Part shown: in pieces, positions 1-10,199 of the stretch
Layout of the letters: each line of letters starts with the position of its first letter
Numbering within the stretch: position 1 is the first letter of the stretch
From: Bacteroidota bacterium
Lineage (GTDB): Bacteria > Bacteroidota > Bacteroidia > Chitinophagales > Chitinophagaceae
Assembly (NCBI GenBank): GCA_020161535.1
Contig: JAIUNW010000005.1
Span: forward strand, 124,001-188,000
Direction of reading: 5' to 3'
DNA: 64,000 nucleotides
Made by a program: the position numbers and the translations under genes
Notes under the pieces: model-generated
Told to the model about the DNA's origin: nothing
Databases searched by the model: none
The model's input: the letters and a program-made list of their open reading frames with translations, nothing else

Positions 1-1364
1 TCGCGTTGACGCAGCAAGTCGTTGAACTGCTCCTGCTTCATGTTACGCTGACGGCTAACATCAAGTAGGGCGCGTTCTTTTTGCGGCACGGTGCGAAGCA
101 TGCCTGAGTATTGGTTCACATCTGAACCCAATTGCTCGCGACTGGCAAGCAATGATCTTCGTTGCGTTTGGATGGCTTCCAGAATACCCGGGCGCATTTT
201 ATCAATTTCATTCTGCCGGGCAGTCAACATGGGGTTGTTTTCGGCCGTGGTTTTAGACAACCGCTGGTAGTCAACTTCCGCATCGTACAATTTCTGCATC
301 AATGTAGACAACTCTTGGTTGGCCACACCAGAAGTTGATGGCACCAATCCACCGGCTTTCTTCGAGTTAATGTATTTCTCCATCTCATTGAGGCTGGCCA
401 GTTGCATACTCATTTCGTTCAACTGACGATCGCCCGCTTCTACGCGCTGCAAATACAACCTCGACTGCTCGCTCATATCAACCACATTTTCTGCGGTCCG
501 ATAGCTCTGGATTCTTTTTTCAATTGAATCAAGTTGGCCACCTTCTTCTTTGATCCGGTTGTTCAGCCATTCGAGCGTGCGCGCGGCGGTTGAGTTCTTT
601 TTCTCTACTGAACCGAGCAAATACGCATTGATGACCTCACTCAAAATGGCTTCACCCCGTGCAGGCACTTCGTCGCGAATCTTCAGATCGATAACCGACG
701 ATTGACGAGAGGTGGCATTGGTGATTAAGCCATCCAGCACATTCTCGGAGGTTTTCAAAACTGACAAGAGAGAAAAGGAAAACGCTCTTTCTTCGATGGG
801 TTTGCTGGCATCCCGACGATAGTTCGGGTTATTGATAAAACGGATATCATTGCCGTTTAAAACCTTCCATTGATTCAATACGAAAGATTGGCCGTCAACA
901 TTTACACCAGCCTTATCAATACGCAAGTTCATTGGTGCCGTTGTGGGGAGAAGAGAATCAGGCTTACGCGCTTCCACCAATACCGGACAAGAATAATAGG
1001 CAGAGAAGGTCTTTATGCCATCTTTTTCGGTGATCGGTGCATAAAGACGCAAGTCTTTTACAATTTTTGAGATGGCTGAACCCGAACGCAATAACTCTCT
1101 TTCGTTACCCACCACACTTTGAGAGCGGAATGGGTCGAGTGTTTGTTCGATCCTCGATGATTCAGTACCGTTTTCCACGTCACGAATCAATACGCTGGCC
1201 GAGGTCTCATACAAGTTAGGCGTCGCCTTGAGAAAATAGTAAGCCAATCCGCCGCACAATAACAACATGATCAAAAACACATACCAATACGGCAGGTATT
1301 TATAACGCAGGTGTTGGAAAAAACCTTCCTTACCCGTTTTCATTTCTTTTGCAGAACTTTTCAT
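1..1364 (-). CDS. Wzz/GumC-type polysaccharide chain-length or export protein, partial (runs off left edge)
   Basis: The reading frame is open from an ATG at 1364 to the left window edge, giving 454 residues without the C-terminus. Residues about 25-45 form a membrane helix after a basic N-terminus (RYKYLPYWYVF), followed by the Wzz-like segment YETSASVLIRD and a long coiled-coil region (about 230-440) with repeated Arg, Gln and Glu. This is the layout of GumC/Wzc-type inner-membrane proteins that control capsule or exopolysaccharide chain length and link to the Wza pore. A C-terminal tyrosine kinase domain, if there is one, would lie outside the window. It starts 20 bases after the Wza-type gene and is probably in the same operon. 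Family assignment is firm; the polymer is unknown. Confidence 0.85.
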   Translation of the reverse strand, partial: MKSSAKEMKTGKEGFFQHLRYKYLPYWYVFLIMLLLCGGLAYYFLKATPNLYETSASVLIRDVENGTESSRIEQTLDPFRSQSVVGNERELLRSGSAISKIVKDLRLYAPITEKDGIKTFSAYYSCPVLVEARKPDSLLPTTAPMNLRIDKAGVNVDGQSFVLNQWKVLNGNDIRFINNPNYRRDASKPIEERAFSFSLLSVLKTSENVLDGLITNATSRQSSVIDLKIRDEVPARGEAILSEVINAYLLGSVEKKNSTAARTLEWLNNRIKEEGGQLDSIEKRIQSYRTAENVVDMSEQSRLYLQRVEAGDRQLNEMSMQLASLNEMEKYINSKKAGGLVPSTSGVANQELSTLMQKLYDAEVDYQRLSKTTAENNPMLTARQNEIDKMRPGILEAIQTQRRSLLASREQLGSDVNQYSGMLRTVPQKERALLDVSRQRNMKQEQFNDLLRQR

Positions 1365-1384
1365 ACAAAGTCAGATTGCTTTTA

Positions 1385-2203
1385 TCAGAAGATATTTGTG
1401 CGGTCCATGATGATGATCATGAAAGAAATGAGGCTGATGGCGATGGGTGCCCATTGTCCCGCGTTTTCACGTGTCACCCTGTTTTTGCTGGGCGATACAT
1501 AAACAATATCATTCGATTGCAGATAGTAATAAGGAGAGGTAAATATGTCAGTATTGTTCAGGTTAATTCTGTGCAGGATTTTGTCGCCATTGTCTTTTTC
1601 ACGAAGCACCAGCACGTCGGTGCGCTGACCGTAAATAGTGATATCACCCGCCAGGCCCAGGGCCTCGAGCAAACTCAGCTTTTCATTCGGTACCGTGTAC
1701 ACACCCGGCCGGCTTACTTCACCCAATACGCTTACGCGGAAGTTTAGAAAGCGAATGGTAACGATCGGGTCGATCAGGAGTTTACGTTCAACCAATTGTT
1801 TAACGAGATAGGTGTTGACTTCAGATTTCGTCATACCATCTACCTTGATAGCGCCCAGGATCGGGAAATTGATTTCGCCGTTTTGGTTAACGAGATAACC
1901 GACTGTGAGTGTATTATTGCTGCCCGCCGTAGCACTGTTCGCGTTGGGCGTTGATTCGTTCGGCGCGTTGAAAATGAGTGTGGCTTCCGGGTTTAAGCTG
2001 GACACAGTGATACTAAGCAGGTCATTCTTCTGCACCACCGGCTCCAACGACGCTATCTTCGATTTGATAACACCATCGTTCGTGCCCTGGAAGTAAGTGA
2101 TCTGTTTAGTAGAGGTACAGGAGGTTAAAGCCAGAATACATCCTACGATCAAACATAACGTAACATTCTTTCCCAGTGTAAGGGAAAATTGTCCTGCTTT
2201 CAT
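1385..2203 (-). CDS. Wza-type polysaccharide export lipoprotein
   Basis: 272 residues. A signal peptide ends in the lipobox LTSC (Cys about 29), so the protein is a lipoprotein. The Poly_export domain follows (VVQKNDLLSITVSSLNPEA, then GYLVNQNGEINFPILGAIKV at about 100-120), and then an SLBB-type beta-grasp domain (VSVLGEVSRPGVYTVPNE, about 155-172). A C-terminal hydrophobic helix (about 247-266, APIAISLISFMIII) resembles the barrel-forming helix of Wza in the outer membrane. It lies upstream of the Wzz/GumC gene with a 20-base gap. Together they form the usual export pair of a Wzy-dependent capsule or exopolysaccharide system. Glycosyltransferases and the flippase are not in the window. Confidence 0.9.
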   Translation of the reverse strand: MKAGQFSLTLGKNVTLCLIVGCILALTSCTSTKQITYFQGTNDGVIKSKIASLEPVVQKNDLLSITVSSLNPEATLIFNAPNESTPNANSATAGSNNTLTVGYLVNQNGEINFPILGAIKVDGMTKSEVNTYLVKQLVERKLLIDPIVTIRFLNFRVSVLGEVSRPGVYTVPNEKLSLLEALGLAGDITIYGQRTDVLVLREKDNGDKILHRINLNNTDIFTSPYYYLQSNDIVYVSPSKNRVTRENAGQWAPIAISLISFMIIIMDRTNIF

Positions 2204-2528
2204 AGCGTTCTTTTGTGATTATCGAGAGTTATAAAATGAAAAGCTGCAGGATCTTCAAGAGTAAAGGATTTCTACAAACACCAGCTTATCAACAATTTAG
2301 GCTGTAGGTCGAGGGTTCTAGGCGGCTAAAGTAATAACAATTCTTTAGAGTTCAAAGCACACACTACTAATAATTATTATTTGAAATACCGTTTGAAGAT
2401 GAACGTTATAACAGCGGTGTTTACAAGCTAATTTTATCCGTATCCGAACCGCGTTTTTAAAATTTTGGCATAAGGTTTGTTTAAAGTTCGGCGAGATAGC
2501 TTTTTTAACAATCCAATATCCGTGAGCT
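2204..2528. other. divergent intergenic region, 325 bases
   Basis: AT-rich spacer between the export operon (minus) and the PKD-repeat protein (plus), so it should hold two promoters. I found no exact TAnnTTTG box on either strand. Near matches with one extra base occur (TACCGTTTG, TAAGGTTTG). A perfect 12-base palindrome TAATAATTATTA lies at 2368-2379 and could be an operator or chance in AT-rich DNA. No small gene is convincing. Confidence 0.4.
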
Positions 2529-5500
2529 ATGAACGAAAAGCCACTACGGCTTGCACAGAAGTGTAAGCGCGCAAGCCGCTTTTATGCGCTGTTCTACCCT
2601 ATAACGTTGATAGTCAGTATGTTACTGATTATCTTGAGTCCGGTTTCTCTTCAGGCCCAAAGCACAACGGCACTTAGTTTTTCTGCCATTCCGATGTCTG
2701 ATCCCGACATTGTGGCCCCCTTTCGCGGTACCGAGAAATGGCATGATTTGGACGCCTCCGACCGGATAGATTATCCCGTTCAAGGTGGTCACCAGGAGCC
2801 CGGCGATGCCTACTACCGCTCTGGTATTAGCTGGAATGTGCTCGAAACGTCGCAAGGTGTGTACAATTGGTCGATGATCGACCGCCTGATTAATGCCTGT
2901 ATCGACAAAAATCAAAAATTTAATTTCAACGTGATGACCCTGCATCCAGGGTCAAACGATGGCATTTATACCGGTGGTGCCAACATGAAATATCCCATGT
3001 ACGTGCACAACCAGATGCAGGCCGATGGCGGCAATAATACCGACTGGATAAAAAACGGCCAGTGGGTGCCCAACTGGAATAGCAATTTCTTTCTGACCAG
3101 GGTCGAGGCCTTGCTCAGCGCCATGGCCAGCCATTTCAATAGCACAACTTATAAAGGTGTGTCTTACGCCAACGTGATTGGCTATGTTGACATCGGCATC
3201 TTCGGCTCCTGGGGTGAATGGAACCACAGCTCTATTATTAATAGTCCATCGGAATTTCCTACCGGCCGGCAAGCTACAGCCGCCTCCCTCAATCGAATCA
3301 TCGATGCGCATATCAAAGCTTTCCCTAATTATCCACTCATTGCAAACATGCACGTTTTTGATGGCAACCAATTTGCCAATGTGCAGGTTCCGCCAGCAAC
3401 CGGCTATTACGCATTAACGGTTTCTAACGCTTGGGGCAAATTGGGCGTTAAGCGGATGAACTGGGGTCGTGGTTGGGAATATTATGTATTGGCCAGCACC
3501 CTGAACAACCCGACGGTTTACAACGGGCTTCGTTTCGGTACGGAAATTTCTGAGCGTTGGAAATATGCGCCTATCAATGGCGAAGGTCCTTGTTATACCA
3601 CCGCTGAAGGTGGGAATGCGCCATTTTGGAACCTCATGAATGAAGTGCTGACGAATCACATGAGCTCGCTGGGCAATGGTAACTTTTGTGGTGAGCAGTA
3701 CAATGCCGCTGGTGTTGCCAACCTGCGCGCCGCACTGAAAATGGCTGGTTATCGCGTGGTAGTAGAATCAGGTTCCATGACCACCGATGTTAAAACCAAC
3801 CAAACAACAAATATTACACTTAACTGGAAAAATATTGGAAATGCACCTGTTTACGAATTTTGGGATGTAATGTATGAGTTGCAAAACCAGAGCACAAATG
3901 CAGTTGTTTGGTCAACAAAATCTTCGCATAACCTGCGCTTCTGGTTACCTCAATCAGCCGCTACCCAAGTGAGTGACAATTTCACCATTCCTTCTTCTGT
4001 GCCTGCTGGCACTTATAAAATGGTACTGAAAGTAGTGGATCCAAAAGGCTACCGTCGGCCCCTCCCCTTGGCTATCACCGGCCGGTTGACCGATGGCGGT
4101 TATTTGCTGCGCAGCAATATTGCTGTTACAGCCGGCAACGCCAATGCAACTACCGTAACAGTTAACGCCGGTGCAGACCAAAACCTGTCGTCCGGTACCA
4201 CTCAGGCTACATTAACAGGAACGCTTACCGGAACGGCCACCACCACCTGGTCAAAAGTATCCGGCCCCACTGGTGAAACCATCAGCAGTGCAGCCAACCT
4301 TTCAACTTCCGTTACAGGTCTTACTGCAGGCACTTATGTTTTCCGTCTCAGTGCCACTGCGTCTGGTACCACCACAACAGATGATATCACGGTGGTTGTT
4401 GCAGCCGCCAACGCCAATGCAGCGCCAACCGCCAATGCCGGAAACAATATTATTATCACCTTGCCCGCCAGCATCGCTAATTTTAGTGGCAGCGGTACCG
4501 ATACCGATGGCTCGATCCGCTCTTACGCCTGGTTCCAGGTAAGCGGACCAAACACCGCCCGTTTCGGTGCATCCAATGCAGCCAGCACCAGTGTAAGTGG
4601 CTTGGCCCAGGGCATATATGTTTTCCGTCTCACCGTAACAGATGATGACGGCGCAACCGCAACAGATGATATTACTGTTACCGTAAATGCAGCTGCGCAA
4701 ACAACTGACAGCAATACTACAACGCCGCCCACGGTTGCGCCTGTTGCCAATAATGCACCATCTGTGAATGCCGGCGATAACCGCAGCATCACTTTGCCGA
4801 CCAATTCCGTTACACTTACCGGAACGGCTACGGATAGTGATGGCAGTATTAGCAAATGGGCCTGGACCCTGGTGTCTGGCACTGGTGGTACTATCAATCC
4901 ATCCAATACAGCCACCACCACCGTTAGCGGTTTGTCGGCCGGTACTTATACCTTCCGCCTGACGGTAACCGACGATGATGGCGCAACAGCTTATGACGAT
5001 GTTACCATCTTTGTCAACCAGGCATCCAACAAGCCGCCGGTGGCCAATGCTGGTGCAAACTTCAGTACAACCGTTGGCGCTACTATCAACCTGAACGGCA
5101 GCGCTTCTACTGATCCCGATGGCACGCTAACTGCATACCAGTGGAAACAGGTTTCCGGACCCAATACAGCGAGTTTTGACCAGCTACGCCAGGTTCGGGT
5201 GAATGTCAGCAACCTGGTAGCAGGCACGTATATTTTCAACCTCACTGTTACCGACGACCGCGGCGCGATTAGTTCAGCCAACGTAACTGTTACTGTTACT
5301 GCTCCGCAAAACAGTGCGCCAATTATCATTACAGAAGATACAGTGAAAGTAAACCTGCCGGCGAGTGGTGTTGAACTGAATGCCGACCAATCGTACGATC
5401 CCGACGGTAAGGTTATCTACTATCGTTGGGAAACATTGAGCGCGCCCAACCTGCCATCCATCGCGAACGATACTGCCTCTATAGCTACCCTGAACAGCCT

Positions 5501-5852
5501 GGTGGAAGGCACTTATACCATTCGCCTAACGGCAACCGATGCAACCGGTAACAAAACGCAAAAGAATGTGATAGTGATTGTGGCTAACCCTGATGCACAA
5601 ACGCTGAAACTGTATCCGAACCCAGCAACTACCATGCTCAACATTCAGTTGAATAGCAAGCTGACGGGTAAAACACAGATCCGCTTATACAATATGTCAG
5701 GTATCATGGTGCACAACGAAGAGTTCCAGAAAAGCGCCGATGTGGTTACCAAAACCATCAATGTATCTGGATTAACCAGCGGCACTTATGTGTTGACGAT
5801 TCGAACAGAAGATGCAGAAGTGGTTACGAAAAAAGTACAGAAGATCCAATAA
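2529..5852 (+). CDS. secreted DUF4832-like / PKD-repeat protein with T9SS sorting domain
   Basis: 1107 residues. A long basic N-terminus and hydrophobic segment (about 20-44, ending QAQS) form the signal peptide. Residues about 60-530 resemble the glycoside-hydrolase-like barrel plus DUF4832 region: YRSGISWNVLE, GYVDIGIFGSWGEWN, and near the end NIGNAPVYEFWDVMYEL. Five PKD/K319-type Ig domains follow (about 545-1015), each with an L(T/S)VTDD(D/R)G-like strand. Residues about 1025-1107 are a T9SS type A sorting domain (LKLYPNPATTMLNIQL). The protein is therefore exported and attached to the cell surface or released. It is divergent from the Wza/Wzz genes, so a role on exopolysaccharide is possible but unproven. 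Catalytic activity is not established for this family. Confidence 0.8.
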   Translation: MNEKPLRLAQKCKRASRFYALFYPITLIVSMLLIILSPVSLQAQSTTALSFSAIPMSDPDIVAPFRGTEKWHDLDASDRIDYPVQGGHQEPGDAYYRSGISWNVLETSQGVYNWSMIDRLINACIDKNQKFNFNVMTLHPGSNDGIYTGGANMKYPMYVHNQMQADGGNNTDWIKNGQWVPNWNSNFFLTRVEALLSAMASHFNSTTYKGVSYANVIGYVDIGIFGSWGEWNHSSIINSPSEFPTGRQATAASLNRIIDAHIKAFPNYPLIANMHVFDGNQFANVQVPPATGYYALTVSNAWGKLGVKRMNWGRGWEYYVLASTLNNPTVYNGLRFGTEISERWKYAPINGEGPCYTTAEGGNAPFWNLMNEVLTNHMSSLGNGNFCGEQYNAAGVANLRAALKMAGYRVVVESGSMTTDVKTNQTTNITLNWKNIGNAPVYEFWDVMYELQNQSTNAVVWSTKSSHNLRFWLPQSAATQVSDNFTIPSSVPAGTYKMVLKVVDPKGYRRPLPLAITGRLTDGGYLLRSNIAVTAGNANATTVTVNAGADQNLSSGTTQATLTGTLTGTATTTWSKVSGPTGETISSAANLSTSVTGLTAGTYVFRLSATASGTTTTDDITVVVAAANANAAPTANAGNNIIITLPASIANFSGSGTDTDGSIRSYAWFQVSGPNTARFGASNAASTSVSGLAQGIYVFRLTVTDDDGATATDDITVTVNAAAQTTDSNTTTPPTVAPVANNAPSVNAGDNRSITLPTNSVTLTGTATDSDGSISKWAWTLVSGTGGTINPSNTATTTVSGLSAGTYTFRLTVTDDDGATAYDDVTIFVNQASNKPPVANAGANFSTTVGATINLNGSASTDPDGTLTAYQWKQVSGPNTASFDQLRQVRVNVSNLVAGTYIFNLTVTDDRGAISSANVTVTVTAPQNSAPIIITEDTVKVNLPASGVELNADQSYDPDGKVIYYRWETLSAPNLPSIANDTASIATLNSLVEGTYTIRLTATDATGNKTQKNVIVIVANPDAQTLKLYPNPATTMLNIQLNSKLTGKTQIRLYNMSGIMVHNEEFQKSADVVTKTINVSGLTSGTYVLTIRTEDAEVVTKKVQKIQ

Positions 5853-5870
5853 CAAGTACAGAAGATCCAA
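5829..5870 (+). repeat. 21-base tandem duplication across the stop codon
   Basis: Two 21-base units, 5829-5849 and 5850-5870. The last 17 bases of each unit are the same (AAGTACAGAAGATCCAA). The first unit encodes the C-terminal residues KKVQKIQ. The second begins with the TAA stop and repeats the QVQKIQ codons in frame after it. Confidence 0.85.
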
Positions 5871-5910
5871 CAAATAGAAAACCCCGGCAAATGCCGGGGT
5901 TTTCTATTTG
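5871..5910. terminator. bidirectional rho-independent terminator between convergent genes
   Basis: Perfect 19-base inverted repeat with a two-base loop. The core is CCCCGGCA/TGCCGGGG with A-rich and T-rich flanks, followed by TTTTT on the plus strand. It sits between the PKD protein gene and groEL, which converge here, and can serve both. Confidence 0.9.
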
Positions 5911-5924
5911 TTTTTGGGATGCTA

Positions 5925-7565
<1,641 letters not shown>

Positions 7566-7597
7566 TCAGTTTGAAATCGTTTATGAATGGGAATGCT

Positions 7598-7879
7598 TTA
7601 AACAATCGCGAGGATATCGCTCTCCCGCATGATGAGGTAGTCACCACCATCGAGTTGCAGTTCAGTACCTGCATATTTGCCGTACAGAACCGTGTCGCCC
7701 ACTTTCACCAGTGTGGGTTCGTCTTTTTTACCAGGACCGGCAGCAACCACAGTTCCGCGTTGTGGCTTTTCTTTCGCCGTATCAGGGATGATGATACCGC
7801 CTGCTGTTTTTTCTTCTGCAGGAGCCGGCTTCACAACCACCCTGTCGTGCAGAGGCGTAATGTTCAACTTCTTAGCCAT
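7598..7879 (-). CDS. groES: co-chaperonin GroES (Hsp10)
   Basis: 93 residues, normal length. It begins [18 protein letters not shown] and contains the mobile-loop segment [19 protein letters not shown] (about 22-40) and [11 protein letters not shown] (about 62-72), all typical of GroES. It caps the GroEL ring. It is the first gene of the groES-groEL operon, about 57 bases downstream of a good Bacteroidota-type promoter. Confidence 0.98.
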   Translation of the reverse strand: MAKKLNITPLHDRVVVKPAPAEEKTAGGIIIPDTAKEKPQRGTVVAAGPGKKDEPTLVKVGDTVLYGKYAGTELQLDGGDYLIMRESDILAIV

Positions 7880-7935
7880 ATTGATTGGTTTTAATTAAGT
7901 GAAAAATTTAATCCGGAGAACTTTCCCCGGGCCGG

Positions 7936-7965
7936 CAAAGCTAAACGAAATACATGCCAATCCAA
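7936..7965 (-). promoter_or_regulatory. groES-groEL promoter, Bacteroidota type
   Basis: On the minus strand TTG (7965-7963), a 19-base spacer, then TAGCTTTG (7943-7936), matching the TTG/TAnnTTTG consensus of Bacteroidota primary sigma promoters. The groES start lies 57 bases downstream. I infer function from sequence and position only. Confidence 0.75.
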
Positions 7966-8031
7966 TTTTAAAGTCATTTTAGCAGGTTCCCGCCACTTTC
8001 CTGCATTTCCGGCTGACAAAACTGCCTCCCG

Positions 8032-8060
8032 CCTGTCAGGGACCGCTGCCAGCTGGCAAC
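8032..8060 (+). repeat. REP-like palindromic repeat, copy A
   Basis: Contains CCTGTC, a seven-base spacer, then GCTGCCAGCTGGCA with the perfect palindrome GCCAGCTGGC at 8048-8057. An inverted, shorter relative lies at 8274-8296. The pair flanks most of the groES/nusB spacer. Confidence 0.5.
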
Positions 8061-8235
8061 TTCGGCAGCCAGCAGGTGCCGTGCGGGTAAAGAGCTGATT
8101 CTCGAATACCGGCAGTGGTAAGCCCACTTTTCAATAAAATATCAGCAAAAAGCTGCTTTTAAGGGCCTTTTCAGCCATTTTGCCTCCTACATTGGGCTTG
8201 AAATACCCGTAACATTCTACCTTATTTTGCCTGCC

Positions 8236-8257
8236 GTCAGGTTATGATTTACCTGAC
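8236..8257. other. hairpin in the nusB upstream region
   Basis: GTCAGGT (8236-8242) and ACCTGAC (8251-8257) pair perfectly around an eight-base loop. It lies upstream of the nusB -33 element. It has no T-tract, so it is not an obvious terminator. An operator or a repeat remnant is possible. Confidence 0.4.
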
Positions 8258-8273
8258 TATCGGTTTTATTTTA

Positions 8274-8296
8274 CCTGCCAGTTGGCAGCAGACAGG
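8274..8296 (-). repeat. REP-like palindromic repeat, copy B
   Basis: On the minus strand CCTGTCTGCTGCCAACTGGCA, related to copy A at 8032-8060 but inverted. Its stem CTGCCA/TGGCAG (8275-8288) has a GT loop. The nusB -33 TTG (8282-8284) lies inside this hairpin. Confidence 0.5.
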
Positions 8297-8313
8297 TGAA
8301 AGCCTTAGCTTTG
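8282..8313 (+). promoter_or_regulatory. nusB promoter, Bacteroidota type
   Basis: TTG (8282-8284), a 21-base spacer, then TAGCTTTG (8306-8313), matching the TTG/TAnnTTTG consensus. The nusB ATG is 25 bases downstream, giving a short leader as is common in this phylum. The -33 element overlaps a palindrome. Confidence 0.7.
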
Positions 8314-8338
8314 CCGACTCAACAAAGTTCTTGTAGGC

Positions 8339-9262
8339 ATGATCAGCAGACGTATCATTCGGGTTAAAGTGATGCAAACCCTTTATTCGCTGGATACAAT
8401 GGAGGGTTCGGCCAATCCCGGAGAGCCTGTCAGATTATTGAACAAACATTTCGACCAAACCCGGCAGTTATTGGCCTACACCCTGTTTTTCCTGACAGAA
8501 GTGCTGCGCTATGCCGAAACCGATGCCCGTAACCGCGCTTCCAAACACCTTCCCTCGGCCGAAGACCTTGCCGTGAACACCAAACTGGCGGGCAATACCC
8601 TGTTGTGGAAAATGCTCGAAGACAAATCACTCCAGTCGGTCATTACCGACGACAAACTATCCCGCTACCTCGACAAAGAACTCGTACGGAAAATCTACCT
8701 CGAATTGCAGCAATCAGACATATATAAGACCTATATACAACAGGAAAGCCGCGATCCGAAAAACGAAAAAGCGATAGTAGAGTATATTTATACCAATGGC
8801 ATGATCGGCAACGAAATCTTTACCAGCCACCTGGAAGAACATTTCAATAACTGGGACGATGATTGCGAAATGGTTCACCAACTGGTACAACAATACCTGC
8901 ACAAACCCGGCAGTTTTGATTTCAGTAAGTTGATGAGCGACGACAAAGCCAACTTCGCCAAAGACCTGCTCAACACCGTAATCGATAAAAAAGAACAGAC
9001 CCTCGCCCTGATCACACCCAAGCTCAAAAACTGGGACCCCGAACGGATTGCCACCCTTGATATGATCCTGATGCAAATGGGGGTCTGCGAATTTTTATAT
9101 TTCGAAACCATTCCGCCCAAGGTCACCATCAATGAATACATCGACCTTGCCAAAGAATACAGCACGCCGCAAAGCGGACAATTCGTCAACGGCATACTCG
9201 ACAATATTCACAAAGACCTGCAGCGCGAAGACCGGTTGCATAAAGTAAGTTTCAAAAAATAG
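8339..9262 (+). CDS. nusB: transcription antitermination factor NusB, long form
   Basis: 307 residues, about twice the length of the E. coli protein. The start MISRRIIRVKVMQTLYS has the RNA-binding helix seen in NusB. The C-terminal NusB fold is clear at about 205-300 (WDPERIATLDMILMQMG, then ETIPPKVTINEYIDLAK and FVNGILDNI). The middle is an insertion of charged helices that I believe is usual in this phylum. NusB with NusE binds boxA and supports rRNA antitermination. It heads a run of same-strand genes (DUF1573 lipoprotein 2 bases later, yajC, coaE). Confidence 0.93.
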   Translation: MISRRIIRVKVMQTLYSLDTMEGSANPGEPVRLLNKHFDQTRQLLAYTLFFLTEVLRYAETDARNRASKHLPSAEDLAVNTKLAGNTLLWKMLEDKSLQSVITDDKLSRYLDKELVRKIYLELQQSDIYKTYIQQESRDPKNEKAIVEYIYTNGMIGNEIFTSHLEEHFNNWDDDCEMVHQLVQQYLHKPGSFDFSKLMSDDKANFAKDLLNTVIDKKEQTLALITPKLKNWDPERIATLDMILMQMGVCEFLYFETIPPKVTINEYIDLAKEYSTPQSGQFVNGILDNIHKDLQREDRLHKVSFKK

Positions 9263-9264
9263 CT

Positions 9265-9726
9265 ATGAAGAAAATAATTTTTGGCGGATTACTAGCCCTG
9301 GGTGCCATCGCCTGTACAACAGGACCCGAGCGCCCCGGCGAACAAGCGACCAATACACCGGTAAATCCGGCCCTAGCCGCGCCTGCCACTGCGGTCGACT
9401 CCAGCAATTTCACCCATATCAGTTGGGAAAAAACCACCATCGATTATGGGAAAATAAAAGAGGGCGATAGCCTGGCCGTGGCATTCACCTTTACCAATAC
9501 GGGGGATAAGCCCCTGGTCATCGAATCCGTTCACCCCGCCTGTGGCTGCACAGCAGCAGAACCGCCCAAAGAGCCGATCCTGCCGGGAAAAACAGGCGTC
9601 ATCAAAGGCAGTTTTAATTCAAAAGGTCGGGTCGGCATCAACAATAAAACCATCGTGGTGAGGGCCAATACCCTCGGCAGCATGGCCCATGAACTCCATT
9701 TCAGGGTAGAAGTGGAAAAATCCTGA
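9265..9726 (+). CDS. DUF1573 lipoprotein
   Basis: 153 residues. The signal peptide ends AIACTT, a lipobox with Cys about 17. A Pro/Ala-rich linker follows to about 50, then a DUF1573 Ig-like domain: WEKTTIDYGKIKEGDS, AFTFTNTGDKPLVI, and the typical PACGCTAAEPP at about 91-101. DUF1573 proteins are common exported proteins of Bacteroidota without an assigned function. It starts 2 bases after nusB. Its TGA stop runs into a four-copy 21-base repeat that stays open in the same frame. Confidence 0.88.
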   Translation: MKKIIFGGLLALGAIACTTGPERPGEQATNTPVNPALAAPATAVDSSNFTHISWEKTTIDYGKIKEGDSLAVAFTFTNTGDKPLVIESVHPACGCTAAEPPKEPILPGKTGVIKGSFNSKGRVGINNKTIVVRANTLGSMAHELHFRVEVEKS

Positions 9727-9808
9727 GAACGGCTAATCAAACCTGGAGAACAGTTAATCAAACCTGGAGAACGGCTATTCAAACCCAGAAAACAGCGCTA
9801 CAAACCTT
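9725..9808 (+). repeat. four tandem 21-base repeats starting in the stop codon
   Basis: Four units of 21 bases (9725-9745, 9746-9766, 9767-9787, 9788-9808), the first three very close and the fourth diverged. Core: GAGAACGGCTAATCAAACC. The unit is seven codons long. Read in the frame of the preceding gene after its TGA, it encodes ERLIKPG-like heptads for 27 codons until TGA at 9808-9810. Confidence 0.9.
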
Positions 9809-9862
9809 GAAAAAAATCGACACTCCGTCAACATTCATTTAAAATTTTACAATCAATAGCAC

Positions 9863-10198
9863 ATGAACAATTTAATGCTTTTACAAGCCCCGGCAGGTGG
9901 CGGCACTTTGCAACTGGTTTTGCTGGGCGGTATGATCCTGGTATTTTGGCTCTTTATGATTCGTCCGCAAGCCAAAAAAGCCAAACTGGCCAAGCAGTTT
10001 CAGGAGAACATGCAGAAAGGAGATCGCATCGTTACCATCGCCGGCATTCACGGTAGAGTAAACAAAGTAAACGACGACGGCACCATCGAAATGGAAGTGA
10101 GCCCCGGCTCGTACATGAAGATTGAAAGATCAGCCATCTCTTTGGAGTGGACGCAGAGCCTGAATAAATCAGTGGCTGCTGTTGCCGAGAAAAAATAA
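9863..10198 (+). CDS. yajC: preprotein translocase subunit YajC
   Basis: 111 residues, normal length. One membrane helix at about 17-34 (LVLLGGMILVFWLFMIRPQ) is followed by the family signature RPQAKKAK and the cytoplasmic domain KGDRIVTIAGIHGRVNKV (about 51-68). YajC associates with SecDF and SecYEG and assists protein export. secDF itself lies 4 kb downstream in this window but is not in the same operon. coaE begins 1 base after its stop. Confidence 0.95.
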   Translation: MNNLMLLQAPAGGGTLQLVLLGGMILVFWLFMIRPQAKKAKLAKQFQENMQKGDRIVTIAGIHGRVNKVNDDGTIEMEVSPGSYMKIERSAISLEWTQSLNKSVAAVAEKK

Positions 10199-10199
10199 C

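Noticed and set aside
2461..2480. Promoter TAAGGTTTG before the PKD protein gene
   Set aside because: It has three bases between TA and TTTG instead of two and no -33 element at the right distance.
7880..7990. CIRCE/HrcA operator upstream of groES
   Set aside because: No TTAGCACTC/GAGTGCTAA pair was found in the groES upstream region.
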